Source: JAVBKB01 sp031554275 (lineage in GTDB: Bacteria > Bacillota > Bacilli > JARBTR01). From it: DNA of 8,543 bases. The notes under the pieces were generated by a model. It searched no databases. It was given only the letters and a program-made list of their open reading frames with translations, and was not told the origin of the DNA. The stretch spans positions 1 through 8,543 of the forward strand of contig JAVBKB010000185.1 of the NCBI GenBank assembly GCA_031554275.1, in the 5' to 3' direction. Below, piece by piece: positions 1-5,714 of this stretch (within the stretch, counting starts at the first letter, position 1; each line of letters opens with the position of its first letter). A program made the translations under genes and the position numbers.

Positions 1-70
1 AGCTATCTATAAACCATGGTTCTGCTATTTGAAATACTCGCTCGATGTTTTCAATTTCTATGAATGACAT
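1..70 (-). CDS. Partial CDS at the window edge, possibly an ISL3-type transposase N-terminus
   Basis: An ATG at 70-68 opens a frame that stays open for 23 codons to the window edge. The residues read MSFIEIENIERVFQIAEPWF and continue with IDS. The start is supported by a good Shine-Dalgarno sequence (AGGAG, 82-78) seven bases upstream. A pattern 'hydrophobic-x-x-EPWF/Y-hydrophobic' near residue 15-20 is what I recall from the start of ISL3-family transposases ('...PWyV..v.fd'). This is inference from a very short stretch. A transposase here would fit the loss of the end of the neighbouring nucleotidyltransferase gene and the hairpin next to the ribosome binding site. It could equally be an unrelated cytoplasmic protein, since nothing catalytic is visible. 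I am fairly sure that a gene starts here and unsure what it is. Confidence 0.5.
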   Translation of the reverse strand, partial: MSFIEIENIERVFQIAEPWFIDS

Positions 71-80
71 TCTTTTTCTC

Positions 81-102
81 CTGAACTATCTTTTTAGTTC
101 AG
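81..102 (-). promoter_or_regulatory. Hairpin abutting the ribosome binding site of the edge gene
   Basis: Perfect 8 bp inverted repeat CTGAACTA / TAGTTCAG with a 6-base loop, lying between the stop codon of the nucleotidyltransferase gene and the start at 70. Its last two bases (82-81) are also the first two of the AGGAG ribosome binding site (82-78). In a transcript reading in from menB it could therefore partly hide the site. No U-run follows on either strand, so it does not look like a terminator. Hairpins that limit translation from read-through transcripts are known for several insertion sequences; applying that here is inference. Confidence 0.45.
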
Positions 103-104
103 CA

Positions 105-644
105 TTAACTCTTGTTTTGTATTTTAAACAGCGAAGAAGCATTAAATCTTTCAATCCAGATCGTTGCCAAAATCGGTCTAAGTACATAGAAGTACTTCTT
201 GATTTTCACTTGCTCTCCAAGAAGAAACTCTCGGTAATTTCCCTTTGCCATTGAGAGATAGTGATGAATACTAGCCTTTGGTAAGTATGCTTCCTCTTTC
301 AATTGCGTCATTCTATCAAACAGCGAGTAGGCGCGGTAATATTCTATTCCCGATCCAAGCCACTCCATCAATGGAGGATTTGACTTTCGGAACAAGCGCA
401 GTGCTTTGGTCAACTCCCAGCCTGAAATATCTAACAAATCGTTGATGGGCAGTTCAATCACATCACGCTTTTGATCGATTGACAAATACCACTCTGGACG
501 ATGTATGTAGATAAACCGCACATCAAAGTCGCTGTCTTTCGATGGAAATCCCCATGCCCGACTGCCAGATTCGCAGGCGTAAAGCACCTTTACATCAAAA
601 TCGGTTTCAATTTGTTTCAAAGATTGCAATATAATTTCCTTCAT
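105..644 (-). CDS. YcgL/RlaP-type nucleotidyltransferase, C-terminally truncated
   Basis: The 179-residue product starts with a DNA-polymerase-beta-type nucleotidyltransferase domain. The signature Gly27-Ser28 followed by Asp39-x-Asp41 (in GSRAWGFPSKDSDFDV) gives the nucleotide- and metal-binding residues. The following RFIYIH, RDVIELPI, LRLFRKSNPP.MEWL and KGNYREFL blocks match the family I know as B. subtilis YcgL or RlaP (PF10127, RNA-repair-associated nucleotidyltransferase). Members are usually about 250 residues. Here homology fades after the KYFYVLRPILA..WIE block (about residues 149-165) and the protein stops 14 residues later, so roughly 70 C-terminal residues are missing. Neither other frame downstream restores the tail. 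The start ATG at 644 has a modest GGTGA ribosome site and lies 21 bp after menB, so it may be co-transcribed with menB. The catalytic residues are intact. It may be a decaying gene or a short active form. Substrate unknown. Confidence 0.75.
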   Translation of the reverse strand: MKEIILQSLKQIETDFDVKVLYACESGSRAWGFPSKDSDFDVRFIYIHRPEWYLSIDQKRDVIELPINDLLDISGWELTKALRLFRKSNPPLMEWLGSGIEYYRAYSLFDRMTQLKEEAYLPKASIHHYLSMAKGNYREFLLGEQVKIKKYFYVLRPILATIWIERFNASSLFKIQNKS

Positions 645-665
645 ATCTTCACCAAATTCCTAGCA

Positions 666-1484
666 TCAAGGGAATCTTGGGAATTGCCCAAAATCCGGCT
701 TGCGCTTCTCTTTAAAAGCATCGCGGCCTTCTTTTCCTTCATCTGTCGTATAGTATAAAAGTGTCGCATCTCCTGCTAGCTGTTGGATTCCAGCTAAACC
801 ATCTGTATCCGCATTAAAAGCTGCTTTCAAGAAGCGTAATGCTGTCGGACTTTTTTCAAGCATAATTTGACACCATTCCACAGTTGTTTTTTCTAATTCT
901 TCCAAAGGAACAACGATGTTTACCATACCCATGTCAAGCGCTTCCTGTGCATTGTATTGCTTGCAAAGAAACCAAATTTCCTTTGCCTTCTTATGACCAA
1001 CAATTCTTGCTAAGTAACCTGCCCCATAGCCAGCATCGAAGCTTCCAACAATCGGTCCTGTTTGACCAAATTTGGCGTTTTCAGCTGCAATGGTTAAATC
1101 GCAAACAATTTGCAATACGTTGCCACCGCCAATTGACCAACCTGCCACCATCGCAACAACTGGTTTTGGAATGACACGAATCAAACGTTGCAAATCCAAC
1201 ACATTCAAGCGAGGAATCTGATCGTCACCAACATAACCACCATGACCTCTCACCTTTTGATCTCCACCAGAACAAAAAGCCTTTTCGCCCTCGCCTGTCA
1301 AAACGATGACGCCAACATTCGCATCCTCTCGCGCAATTGAAAACGCGTCAATCAGCTCAATTACTGTCTTTGGTCGAAATGCATTATGTACCTCAGGTCG
1401 ATTAATGGTGATCTTTGCGATACCCTCAAATGTTTCATATTTAATATCTTCGTACTCTTTCTCAGTCACCCATGTATAGCTCAT
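666..1484 (-). CDS. menB: 1,4-dihydroxy-2-naphthoyl-CoA synthase (naphthoate synthase)
   Basis: Cytoplasmic crotonase-fold enzyme that closes the second ring of menaquinone: o-succinylbenzoyl-CoA to DHNA-CoA. From the ATG at 1484 the protein has 272 residues, close to the 271 of B. subtilis MenB. Visible landmarks are CSGGDQKVRGHGGY (oxyanion and CoA region, about 71-84), AGWSIGGGNVLQ (114-125), FGQTGPIVGSFDAGYG (139-154), and the C-terminus KEKRKPDFGQFPRFP typical of MenB. By alignment from memory with E. coli MenB, Gln141, Gly143 and Trp171 correspond to the bicarbonate-site Gln154, Gly156 and Trp184. Tyr84, Asp150 and Tyr245 match Tyr97, Asp163 and Tyr258. This points to the bicarbonate-dependent type. 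A GTG at 1493 would add three residues but lies inside the ribosome binding site, so ATG 1484 is preferred. It follows menH by 249 bp and probably has its own promoter. menE and menC, its usual partners, do not follow. Confidence 0.97.
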   Translation of the reverse strand: MSYTWVTEKEYEDIKYETFEGIAKITINRPEVHNAFRPKTVIELIDAFSIAREDANVGVIVLTGEGEKAFCSGGDQKVRGHGGYVGDDQIPRLNVLDLQRLIRVIPKPVVAMVAGWSIGGGNVLQIVCDLTIAAENAKFGQTGPIVGSFDAGYGAGYLARIVGHKKAKEIWFLCKQYNAQEALDMGMVNIVVPLEELEKTTVEWCQIMLEKSPTALRFLKAAFNADTDGLAGIQQLAGDATLLYYTTDEGKEGRDAFKEKRKPDFGQFPRFP

Positions 1485-1489
1485 CTGTG

Positions 1490-1498
1490 CCACCCCTT
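1490..1498 (-). promoter_or_regulatory. menB ribosome binding site that fixes the start codon
   Basis: Reading on the minus strand, AAGGGGTGG (1498-1490) lies five bases before ATG 1484. The GTG at 1493-1491, which would give a start three codons earlier, is part of this purine-rich stretch and has no separate Shine-Dalgarno sequence upstream. The ATG is therefore the likely start. Confidence 0.7.
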
Positions 1499-1517
1499 AA
1501 TTTGAAATTCACATTCT

Positions 1518-1546
1518 ATTTTAACAAAAAAAACATTTTCTCACAC
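1518..1546 (-). promoter_or_regulatory. Candidate menB promoter with extended -10
   Basis: On the minus strand TGT-TAAAAT (1526-1518) is an extended -10 box, one base off TATAAT and preceded by TGn. The hexamer 17 bases upstream (GTGTGA, 1546-1541) matches the -35 consensus poorly, 3 of 6. The -10 lies about 34 bases before the menB start, between menB and the palindromic element. A predicted site only. Confidence 0.45.
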
Positions 1547-1581
1547 GAAGAACAGCATGAACCTGATGATTTTTTGTTATA

Positions 1582-1740
1582 ATCCTAATTGTCATTAGAA
1601 ATATAACTTAAAACTCCCGATAAAATTTTCAAAGATGTGGAATCATTTACGAAGGATAGCGGGACTATCCTAGGAAATTATGACGAAGTATCTGGGAATC
1701 TTAGCGAGTTTCAAGTTGCATTTCAAACGACAATTAGGAT
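1582..1740. repeat. 159 bp near-palindromic element between menH and menB
   Basis: The two ends are a perfect 12-base inverted repeat: ATCCTAATTGTC at 1582-1593 and GACAATTAGGAT at 1729-1740. The symmetry continues inward: 32 of the outer 40 positions match between the two arms. At the centre lies a perfect 7 bp hairpin, AGGATAG (1653-1659) / CTATCCT (1665-1671), on the same axis (about 1661-1662) as the outer repeat. Three of the eight mismatches become G-U pairs in a transcript running from menH to menB, so that RNA would fold into one long imperfect hairpin. The right end contains the menH stop codon. No open frame of note and no U-run for a classical terminator is seen, and no clear target duplication flanks it. 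Size and symmetry fit a MITE or a bacterial interspersed palindromic repeat. An RNA control element is the alternative. Confidence 0.7.
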
Positions 1741-2576
1741 AAACTCTTTTCCTTGATAAATTTCATCACTGAATCACCAAATGCTGTTGCCTGCTCCAGG
1801 TGCACAGCATGTCCAGCATTAGTGATAATCACTTCCTGACAATCTGCGATTTCCTTCGCCATTTCACAGGAAATTCCCCGAAATTTAGTATCCTTATCAC
1901 CAGTCACAAGTAGCACTGGCATCCTCAATTCTTGTAATCTAGCCAAGTAATAAGGCTGATTCCCAGTTCCCATACCTAGCAGTGACCCGATAAGCCCTTG
2001 CGGTTCATGTGACAAACGTTCTTCGCGTTGTACCTGCTTTTGTACGGCTGTAAGCGTTTCCTGTTGCGACGCGAATAGCGGAATCTGCTCCCAATAGTCA
2101 ACGAATTTGTCAAGTCGCTCTAGTGAAATCATTTCTGCTAGCTTGCGGTCACTTTCAATTCTTGCTGATCGTTCTGCATCAGTCGCCAGTCCTGCTGAAG
2201 CACTCACCAAAGTCAGTGACTGGATCAGATGAGGATGCTGTAAGGAAAACGCTAGTGCCAGTCGCCCACCCATCGAATAGCCAATACAATTAACTTTGCT
2301 GACGCCAAATCGCTGCACAATCGCAGCTAAATCATCTGCAACCTTGTGAAGAGGGTACCGCCCAATCTCAGTTGGCGCATCCGTCCCACCATGCCCCAAC
2401 AAGTTAGGCGCAATGAATTGGTAGTCTGGATATGCATTTATTAATTCACTCCACGCTCGAAATGAGCCTGTGAAACCGTGCAAAAGAAGCACAGGTACGG
2501 TTTGCTCAGCTTGCCCAGTTACCTGAACTTCATATTTCGTTCCATCGTCTAATTGAAAGGTACGAATCTCATTCAT
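1734..2576 (-). CDS. menH: SHCHC synthase, alpha/beta hydrolase of menaquinone synthesis
   Basis: Removes pyruvate from SEPHCHC, the MenD product, to give 2-succinyl-6-hydroxy-2,4-cyclohexadiene-1-carboxylate (SHCHC). The 280-residue protein is a complete alpha/beta hydrolase. It shows the oxyanion region LLLHGFTGS (30-38), the nucleophile elbow GYSMGGR with Ser101, a helical cap (about 125-210, including YWEQIPLFA), Asp228 in VTGDKDTKF and His255 in NAGHAVHLE, i.e. a full Ser-Asp-His triad. GYSMGGRLAL and the position just after menD identify it as MenH rather than a generic hydrolase. The ATG at 2576 has an AGGTG ribosome site five bases upstream, and a promoter-like sequence lies in the 144 bp gap before it. 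The last codons and the TAA stop fall inside the palindromic element downstream, so the exact C-terminus (..KSLS) may have been set by that element. Confidence 0.93.
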   Translation of the reverse strand: MNEIRTFQLDDGTKYEVQVTGQAEQTVPVLLLHGFTGSFRAWSELINAYPDYQFIAPNLLGHGGTDAPTEIGRYPLHKVADDLAAIVQRFGVSKVNCIGYSMGGRLALAFSLQHPHLIQSLTLVSASAGLATDAERSARIESDRKLAEMISLERLDKFVDYWEQIPLFASQQETLTAVQKQVQREERLSHEPQGLIGSLLGMGTGNQPYYLARLQELRMPVLLVTGDKDTKFRGISCEMAKEIADCQEVIITNAGHAVHLEQATAFGDSVMKFIKEKSLS

Positions 2577-2622
2577 TTCTACACCTAATTATTTTTCTGA
2601 TTACAACCGCTGAAATTTTCGC

Positions 2623-2652
2623 ATTTTAGGTAAAATTGCATTGCTAATTCAA
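2623..2652 (-). promoter_or_regulatory. Candidate menH promoter
   Basis: On the minus strand TTGAAT (2652-2647, 4 of 6 to the -35 consensus) and TAAAAT (2628-2623, 5 of 6 to the -10) are separated by 18 bases. The -10 lies 46 bases before the menH start. Further upstream in the same gap is a small perfect 6 bp hairpin, TGCGAT/ATCGCA at 2670-2684, without a U-run. Suggests that menH can be transcribed independently of menD. Confidence 0.45.
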
Positions 2653-2720
2653 GTATTTGATGACTAAACTGCGATACGATCGCACCACATTTCATTTGTC
2701 TCTTGCACAAATTCAGAAAA

Positions 2721-4439
2721 TCACTTTATTGCCTGGGAAATCTTTTTTAGCAAATCCTGATGTTGCTCGACATTTTTTTGGCGATCCGAAATGATTTCCA
2801 ACACACGCAGCCCACTCATCTTATCGAATGCTTTAAACCCGGCTTCAACCTCAGACCAGCTCTCAGCTTTTCGATATTGACCGCCCACCATATCTACGAC
2901 ACCGGAAAACGTCAACCCGTGAGGTGTGCCAAACAATAGATCGAATTGCCGTTCAACCTTCGCTTGTGGCAAGAATGAGAAGATCGCTCCACCGTCATTG
3001 TTGTTGACGATGATGAATAAATCCAACTGATTCATCTTTGCAATCACCAGACTATTCAAGTCATGGATGAAACTCAAATCACCAATCACTAAGTAAGATG
3101 GCTTGTTTGAGGATGCGCTCACACCCAGAGCAGTTGAAACCACTCCATCAATGCCATTCGCGCCACGGTTACAATAGAAGTGAATATCTTTATCTGTTTG
3201 ATGAAAAAAGGTATCAAGGTCGCGTATCGCCATGCTATTGCCGACAAATAAATTACAGTTGTCAGGTATAAGCTTCGACAAATTTGCAAACAGCTTTCCT
3301 TCTTGGAATTCCGTTGAATTGGCTACTGTTCCCAAACCTTGCTTAGTTACATAATTAAAGGTCTGCCATTGGTCGCAATAGCTGGCAGTTCCTTTAGTAA
3401 TCCGCTCCGTCAGTTGCTCGCAAAATGATACTTCATCACAATAGATCATCTCGTCAGCAGTTCCTGTTGGTTCACTCCAACCACCATCACCATTAACTAC
3501 TATCTGATATGCCCCTGACGATTTGATGAAATTCGTGAGTGCTTTTGATACTGGCATTGCGCCAAATCGAATAATCAGATCTGGGCGGAGCTGTTCAACC
3601 ACCTCGGCAAATCGCAAGAAGGTGTCATAGCAATCAATCACACTATTGTTCGCTAAGCCATTTGCTCTCAATCCAGACAATGGATCCGCTACAATTGGTG
3701 CGCCAATTTTATTTGAAAAAGCCAAAACATTTGTAGCAAAATCAAGCTTAGTAATGGTCCCGCAAATAATTAGCGGTCTCTCTGCTTGCTGAATCTTCAT
3801 AGAAATAGCATTTGATTGTTGCTCAGCGATCGTCCACTGACCCTGAGTTACAGCAACCTGCTTGCGAGCGGTATGAAAGGTTTTCGCTAGTTCAAAATCA
3901 GGTATCAGTGGTTCCCTAAGTGGCAAGTTAATGTGCACAACCCCTGCTGGACGCTGGATTGATGTGGCAACTGCACGGCAAATAGTAGTTCTCACAAACC
4001 GCAACAAATCTTCTGCGGCATCAGGGAGTGGCATTTCAACAAACCACTTGGCATGGTTTCCATACAAATTGATTTGTTCAATTGCTTGTGGAGCGCCAAC
4101 ATCTCTTAACTCATGTGGGCGATCCGCAGTCAAGACAATTAAAGGCACACGCGAAATTCTTGCCTCAACGATAGCAGGAAAGTAATTTGCTGCTGCAGTT
4201 CCAGATGTGCAAAGTAAGACAACTGGCTTTTGCTGCTCCTTTGCCATCCCAAGTGCAAAAAAAGCAGCAGACCGTTCATCGATATTTAACCAAGTTTTCA
4301 TGCCAGGGTGCTCCGCTAACAAATAGGCAATCGGAGTTGACCTTGATCCAGGACTTATGACTGCATCAGTTACTCCCGCCTGAACCAATTCATCAACTAG
4401 TGAAGCTGTAAAAGCAGTTAGATGCTTAATTTCTTCCAT
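2721..4439 (-). CDS. menD: SEPHCHC synthase (ThDP-dependent)
   Basis: Joins isochorismate and 2-oxoglutarate, with loss of CO2, to SEPHCHC, the first step committed to menaquinone. It needs thiamine diphosphate and a divalent metal. The 572 residues agree with the family length (B. subtilis about 580). The N-terminal pyrimidine-binding domain has SPGSRSTPI (29-37), the catalytic glutamate Glu55 in NIDERSAAFF, CTSGTAAANYFPAI (77-90), and TADRPHELRDVGAPQAI with Arg107 and Gln118. These positions match E. coli MenD as I recall it. The C-terminal diphosphate-binding domain shows NRGANGIDG and the GDLSF...NNNDGGAIFSFLP cofactor/metal motif. The ATG at 4439 is preceded by GGAGAG with six bases of spacing. 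The gap of 211 bp upstream carries a perfect -10 box. There is no sign of damage. Confidence 0.97.
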   Translation of the reverse strand: MEEIKHLTAFTASLVDELVQAGVTDAVISPGSRSTPIAYLLAEHPGMKTWLNIDERSAAFFALGMAKEQQKPVVLLCTSGTAAANYFPAIVEARISRVPLIVLTADRPHELRDVGAPQAIEQINLYGNHAKWFVEMPLPDAAEDLLRFVRTTICRAVATSIQRPAGVVHINLPLREPLIPDFELAKTFHTARKQVAVTQGQWTIAEQQSNAISMKIQQAERPLIICGTITKLDFATNVLAFSNKIGAPIVADPLSGLRANGLANNSVIDCYDTFLRFAEVVEQLRPDLIIRFGAMPVSKALTNFIKSSGAYQIVVNGDGGWSEPTGTADEMIYCDEVSFCEQLTERITKGTASYCDQWQTFNYVTKQGLGTVANSTEFQEGKLFANLSKLIPDNCNLFVGNSMAIRDLDTFFHQTDKDIHFYCNRGANGIDGVVSTALGVSASSNKPSYLVIGDLSFIHDLNSLVIAKMNQLDLFIIVNNNDGGAIFSFLPQAKVERQFDLLFGTPHGLTFSGVVDMVGGQYRKAESWSEVEAGFKAFDKMSGLRVLEIISDRQKNVEQHQDLLKKISQAIK

Positions 4440-4525
4440 TCAAAATCTCTCCATATCAAAACCAAGGATACATGTTTTGTTATTTCTACTTCAAAATCAA
4501 TTCTACAACTTATATATTTTCTTCT

Positions 4526-4554
4526 ATTATAGTACCTATTGTCGAAATTCAGTA
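4526..4554 (-). promoter_or_regulatory. Candidate menD promoter with a perfect -10
   Basis: On the minus strand TATAAT lies at 4531-4526. Seventeen bases upstream the hexamer TACTGA (4554-4549) is a poor -35. The -10 is about 87 bases before menD, in the 211 bp gap after the unknown gene, whose own end shows no clear terminator. The perfect -10 makes a separate menD promoter plausible; an activator or read-through from upstream may also contribute. Confidence 0.45.
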
Positions 4555-4650
4555 GCAAAATCATCATTCTTAAATGTTCGTTGTTTGACTCTTTCACATT
4601 TGAATGAATTCGTTATTTCCGTTCTTCTCAAAGAATATTTCTGATTGAAG

Positions 4651-5565
4651 TTATACTTCCCTCTTTCGCTCAGGATGATAAAGAATTCTTTGGAAATCCC
4701 CATCCTTTGAATCCATGTCTCCAAGGTACATTCTCTCATGCTCAGGTACCGCTTCATAAGCAGCTTTGAGTTTAGCATGTGTAAATTCAGATGGATATAC
4801 TAAATATTGATGGTATGCCTCGATACAAATTTCATGTAGAGTCTTCTGACCTTTCATTTTCGCCCACAGATCATGCACTTCAATTAGCTTATTACTGGTT
4901 TCTTCACAGTGAATGGTTGTGACCTGCAGTTTGCCCAATCCGTTGATTATAATTGTTGCGCTTTCCCCAATTTCTGAGGTCAACTGACCGGTTTTCATGA
5001 GATCATCGACTTCTTCGAGCGTCAGGAACTGATCTGGCATGGAATCTAAGCTAGCGGTCTGATCTGCAAACAATGTCAGTTTAGAAAGTAGCCAACCCTG
5101 ATCCGTTCTATAGAACAACTTCATACTCTCCCCATCAACTGTGTCGTACCCAAAATCATTTGTGATTTTGAAAGGGGTAGGACTCGCCTTGAAACTGACT
5201 CGGTACTTTTTCCATTTCTCTTTCGTAAGTGTGGATTCCTCGAAAAGACCAACCATTTCAGGATTCATTTGTCTCACACACTGATGAATATATTCATGGA
5301 AGCTAGTCGAATCATAGGTCCAATCACCCTCTAGAACTTTATATGCACCCAAACTGAAGATACTTAGTTCTTTACCTTGAGGAATCTCAGTTACAATCCA
5401 CTTTGTATCGAGCTTCATTTTCAATTCTTGAAGACCTATACGGTTCCAGCAATCAAGTGAGCCATCTTCGTACACAGGCATATCAGTGTAATAATAGGAT
5501 CCGTTTAGAATGATGGCAGGAACCGAAATGCCTTCAACTTTCCTTTTGTAATATACATTTGTCAT
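4651..5565 (-). CDS. Uncharacterised 304-residue protein inside the men locus
   Basis: A complete gene with no recognised role in menaquinone synthesis. There is no signal peptide or membrane segment, so it is probably cytoplasmic. The protein seems to hold two related halves. Residues 18-82 contain ILNGSYYYTDMPVYEDGSLDCW, then IPQG(K)ELSIFSLGAYKV. Residues 148-215 contain a similar run: MKLFYRTDQG, LFADQTASLD, TLEEVDDLMKTGQL, then ESATIIINGLGKLQV. The C-terminal block (270-304) is YEAVPEHERMYLGDMDSKD followed by a charged tail. I recall this block from uncharacterised Firmicute proteins that I associate with DUF7638/DUF7639, from memory and unverified. No catalytic motif is visible. The start ATG 5565 has a strong GAGGTGGG ribosome site five bases away. 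The gene lies between the menF terminator and menD, an unusual place, so it is probably an accessory insertion rather than a pathway enzyme. Function unknown. Confidence 0.85.
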   Translation of the reverse strand: MTNVYYKRKVEGISVPAIILNGSYYYTDMPVYEDGSLDCWNRIGLQELKMKLDTKWIVTEIPQGKELSIFSLGAYKVLEGDWTYDSTSFHEYIHQCVRQMNPEMVGLFEESTLTKEKWKKYRVSFKASPTPFKITNDFGYDTVDGESMKLFYRTDQGWLLSKLTLFADQTASLDSMPDQFLTLEEVDDLMKTGQLTSEIGESATIIINGLGKLQVTTIHCEETSNKLIEVHDLWAKMKGQKTLHEICIEAYHQYLVYPSEFTHAKLKAAYEAVPEHERMYLGDMDSKDGDFQRILYHPERKREV

Positions 5566-5594
5566 ACAGACCCACCTCGAACCTTTGTTTACTT

Positions 5595-5603
5595 ATTTTA
5601 TCA
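5595..5603 (-). promoter_or_regulatory. Candidate promoter (extended -10) of the unknown gene
   Basis: On the minus strand TGA-TAAAAT (5603-5595) forms an extended -10, about 30 bases before the start of the unknown gene and just downstream of the menF terminator. No good -35 hexamer is seen at the expected distance. A separate promoter is expected because the terminator cuts the gene off from menF. Confidence 0.4.
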
Positions 5604-5633
5604 CTAATTGTAGTTGTCGGCGCACTTTCATAA

Positions 5634-5688
5634 GATAAAAAGAAGTACATGCCAGAAAAACATCGTGTTTTTCTGACATGTACTTCTT
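5634..5688 (-). terminator. menF intrinsic terminator with a very long stem
   Basis: An inverted repeat at 5640-5688 has 23-base arms (AAGAAGTACATG..., 5640-5662, against 5666-5688) and a 3-base loop. Only one position (5652/5676) is not Watson-Crick, and on the minus-strand RNA it becomes a G-U pair. The minus-strand RNA then continues UUCUUUUUAUCUU, a U-rich run, so the hairpin works in the direction of menF, whose stop codon is 26 bases upstream. The plus-strand transcript has no U-run after the stem. Stems of intrinsic terminators are usually shorter, so the length is notable. Confidence 0.85.
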
Positions 5689-5714
5689 GAATTTATATAG
5701 TTAGTTCTTAACCA

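Noticed and set aside
1484..1500. AAGGGGTGGCACAG before menB resembles the T-box core (AGGGTGGNACC).
   Set aside because: It ends directly at the menB start and serves as its ribosome site. There is no terminator/antiterminator pair after it and no stem I or specifier structure upstream, and men genes are not typical T-box targets.
2670..2684. Small perfect hairpin TGCGAT/ATCGCA between menD and menH as a terminator.
   Set aside because: Only 6 bp with a 3-base loop and no U-run on either side; noted with the menH promoter but not called a terminator.
4536..4778. An 80-residue minus-strand frame covering the end of the unknown gene and the gap before menD.
   Set aside because: It overlaps the unknown gene in another frame, has no good ribosome site and no recognisable features.
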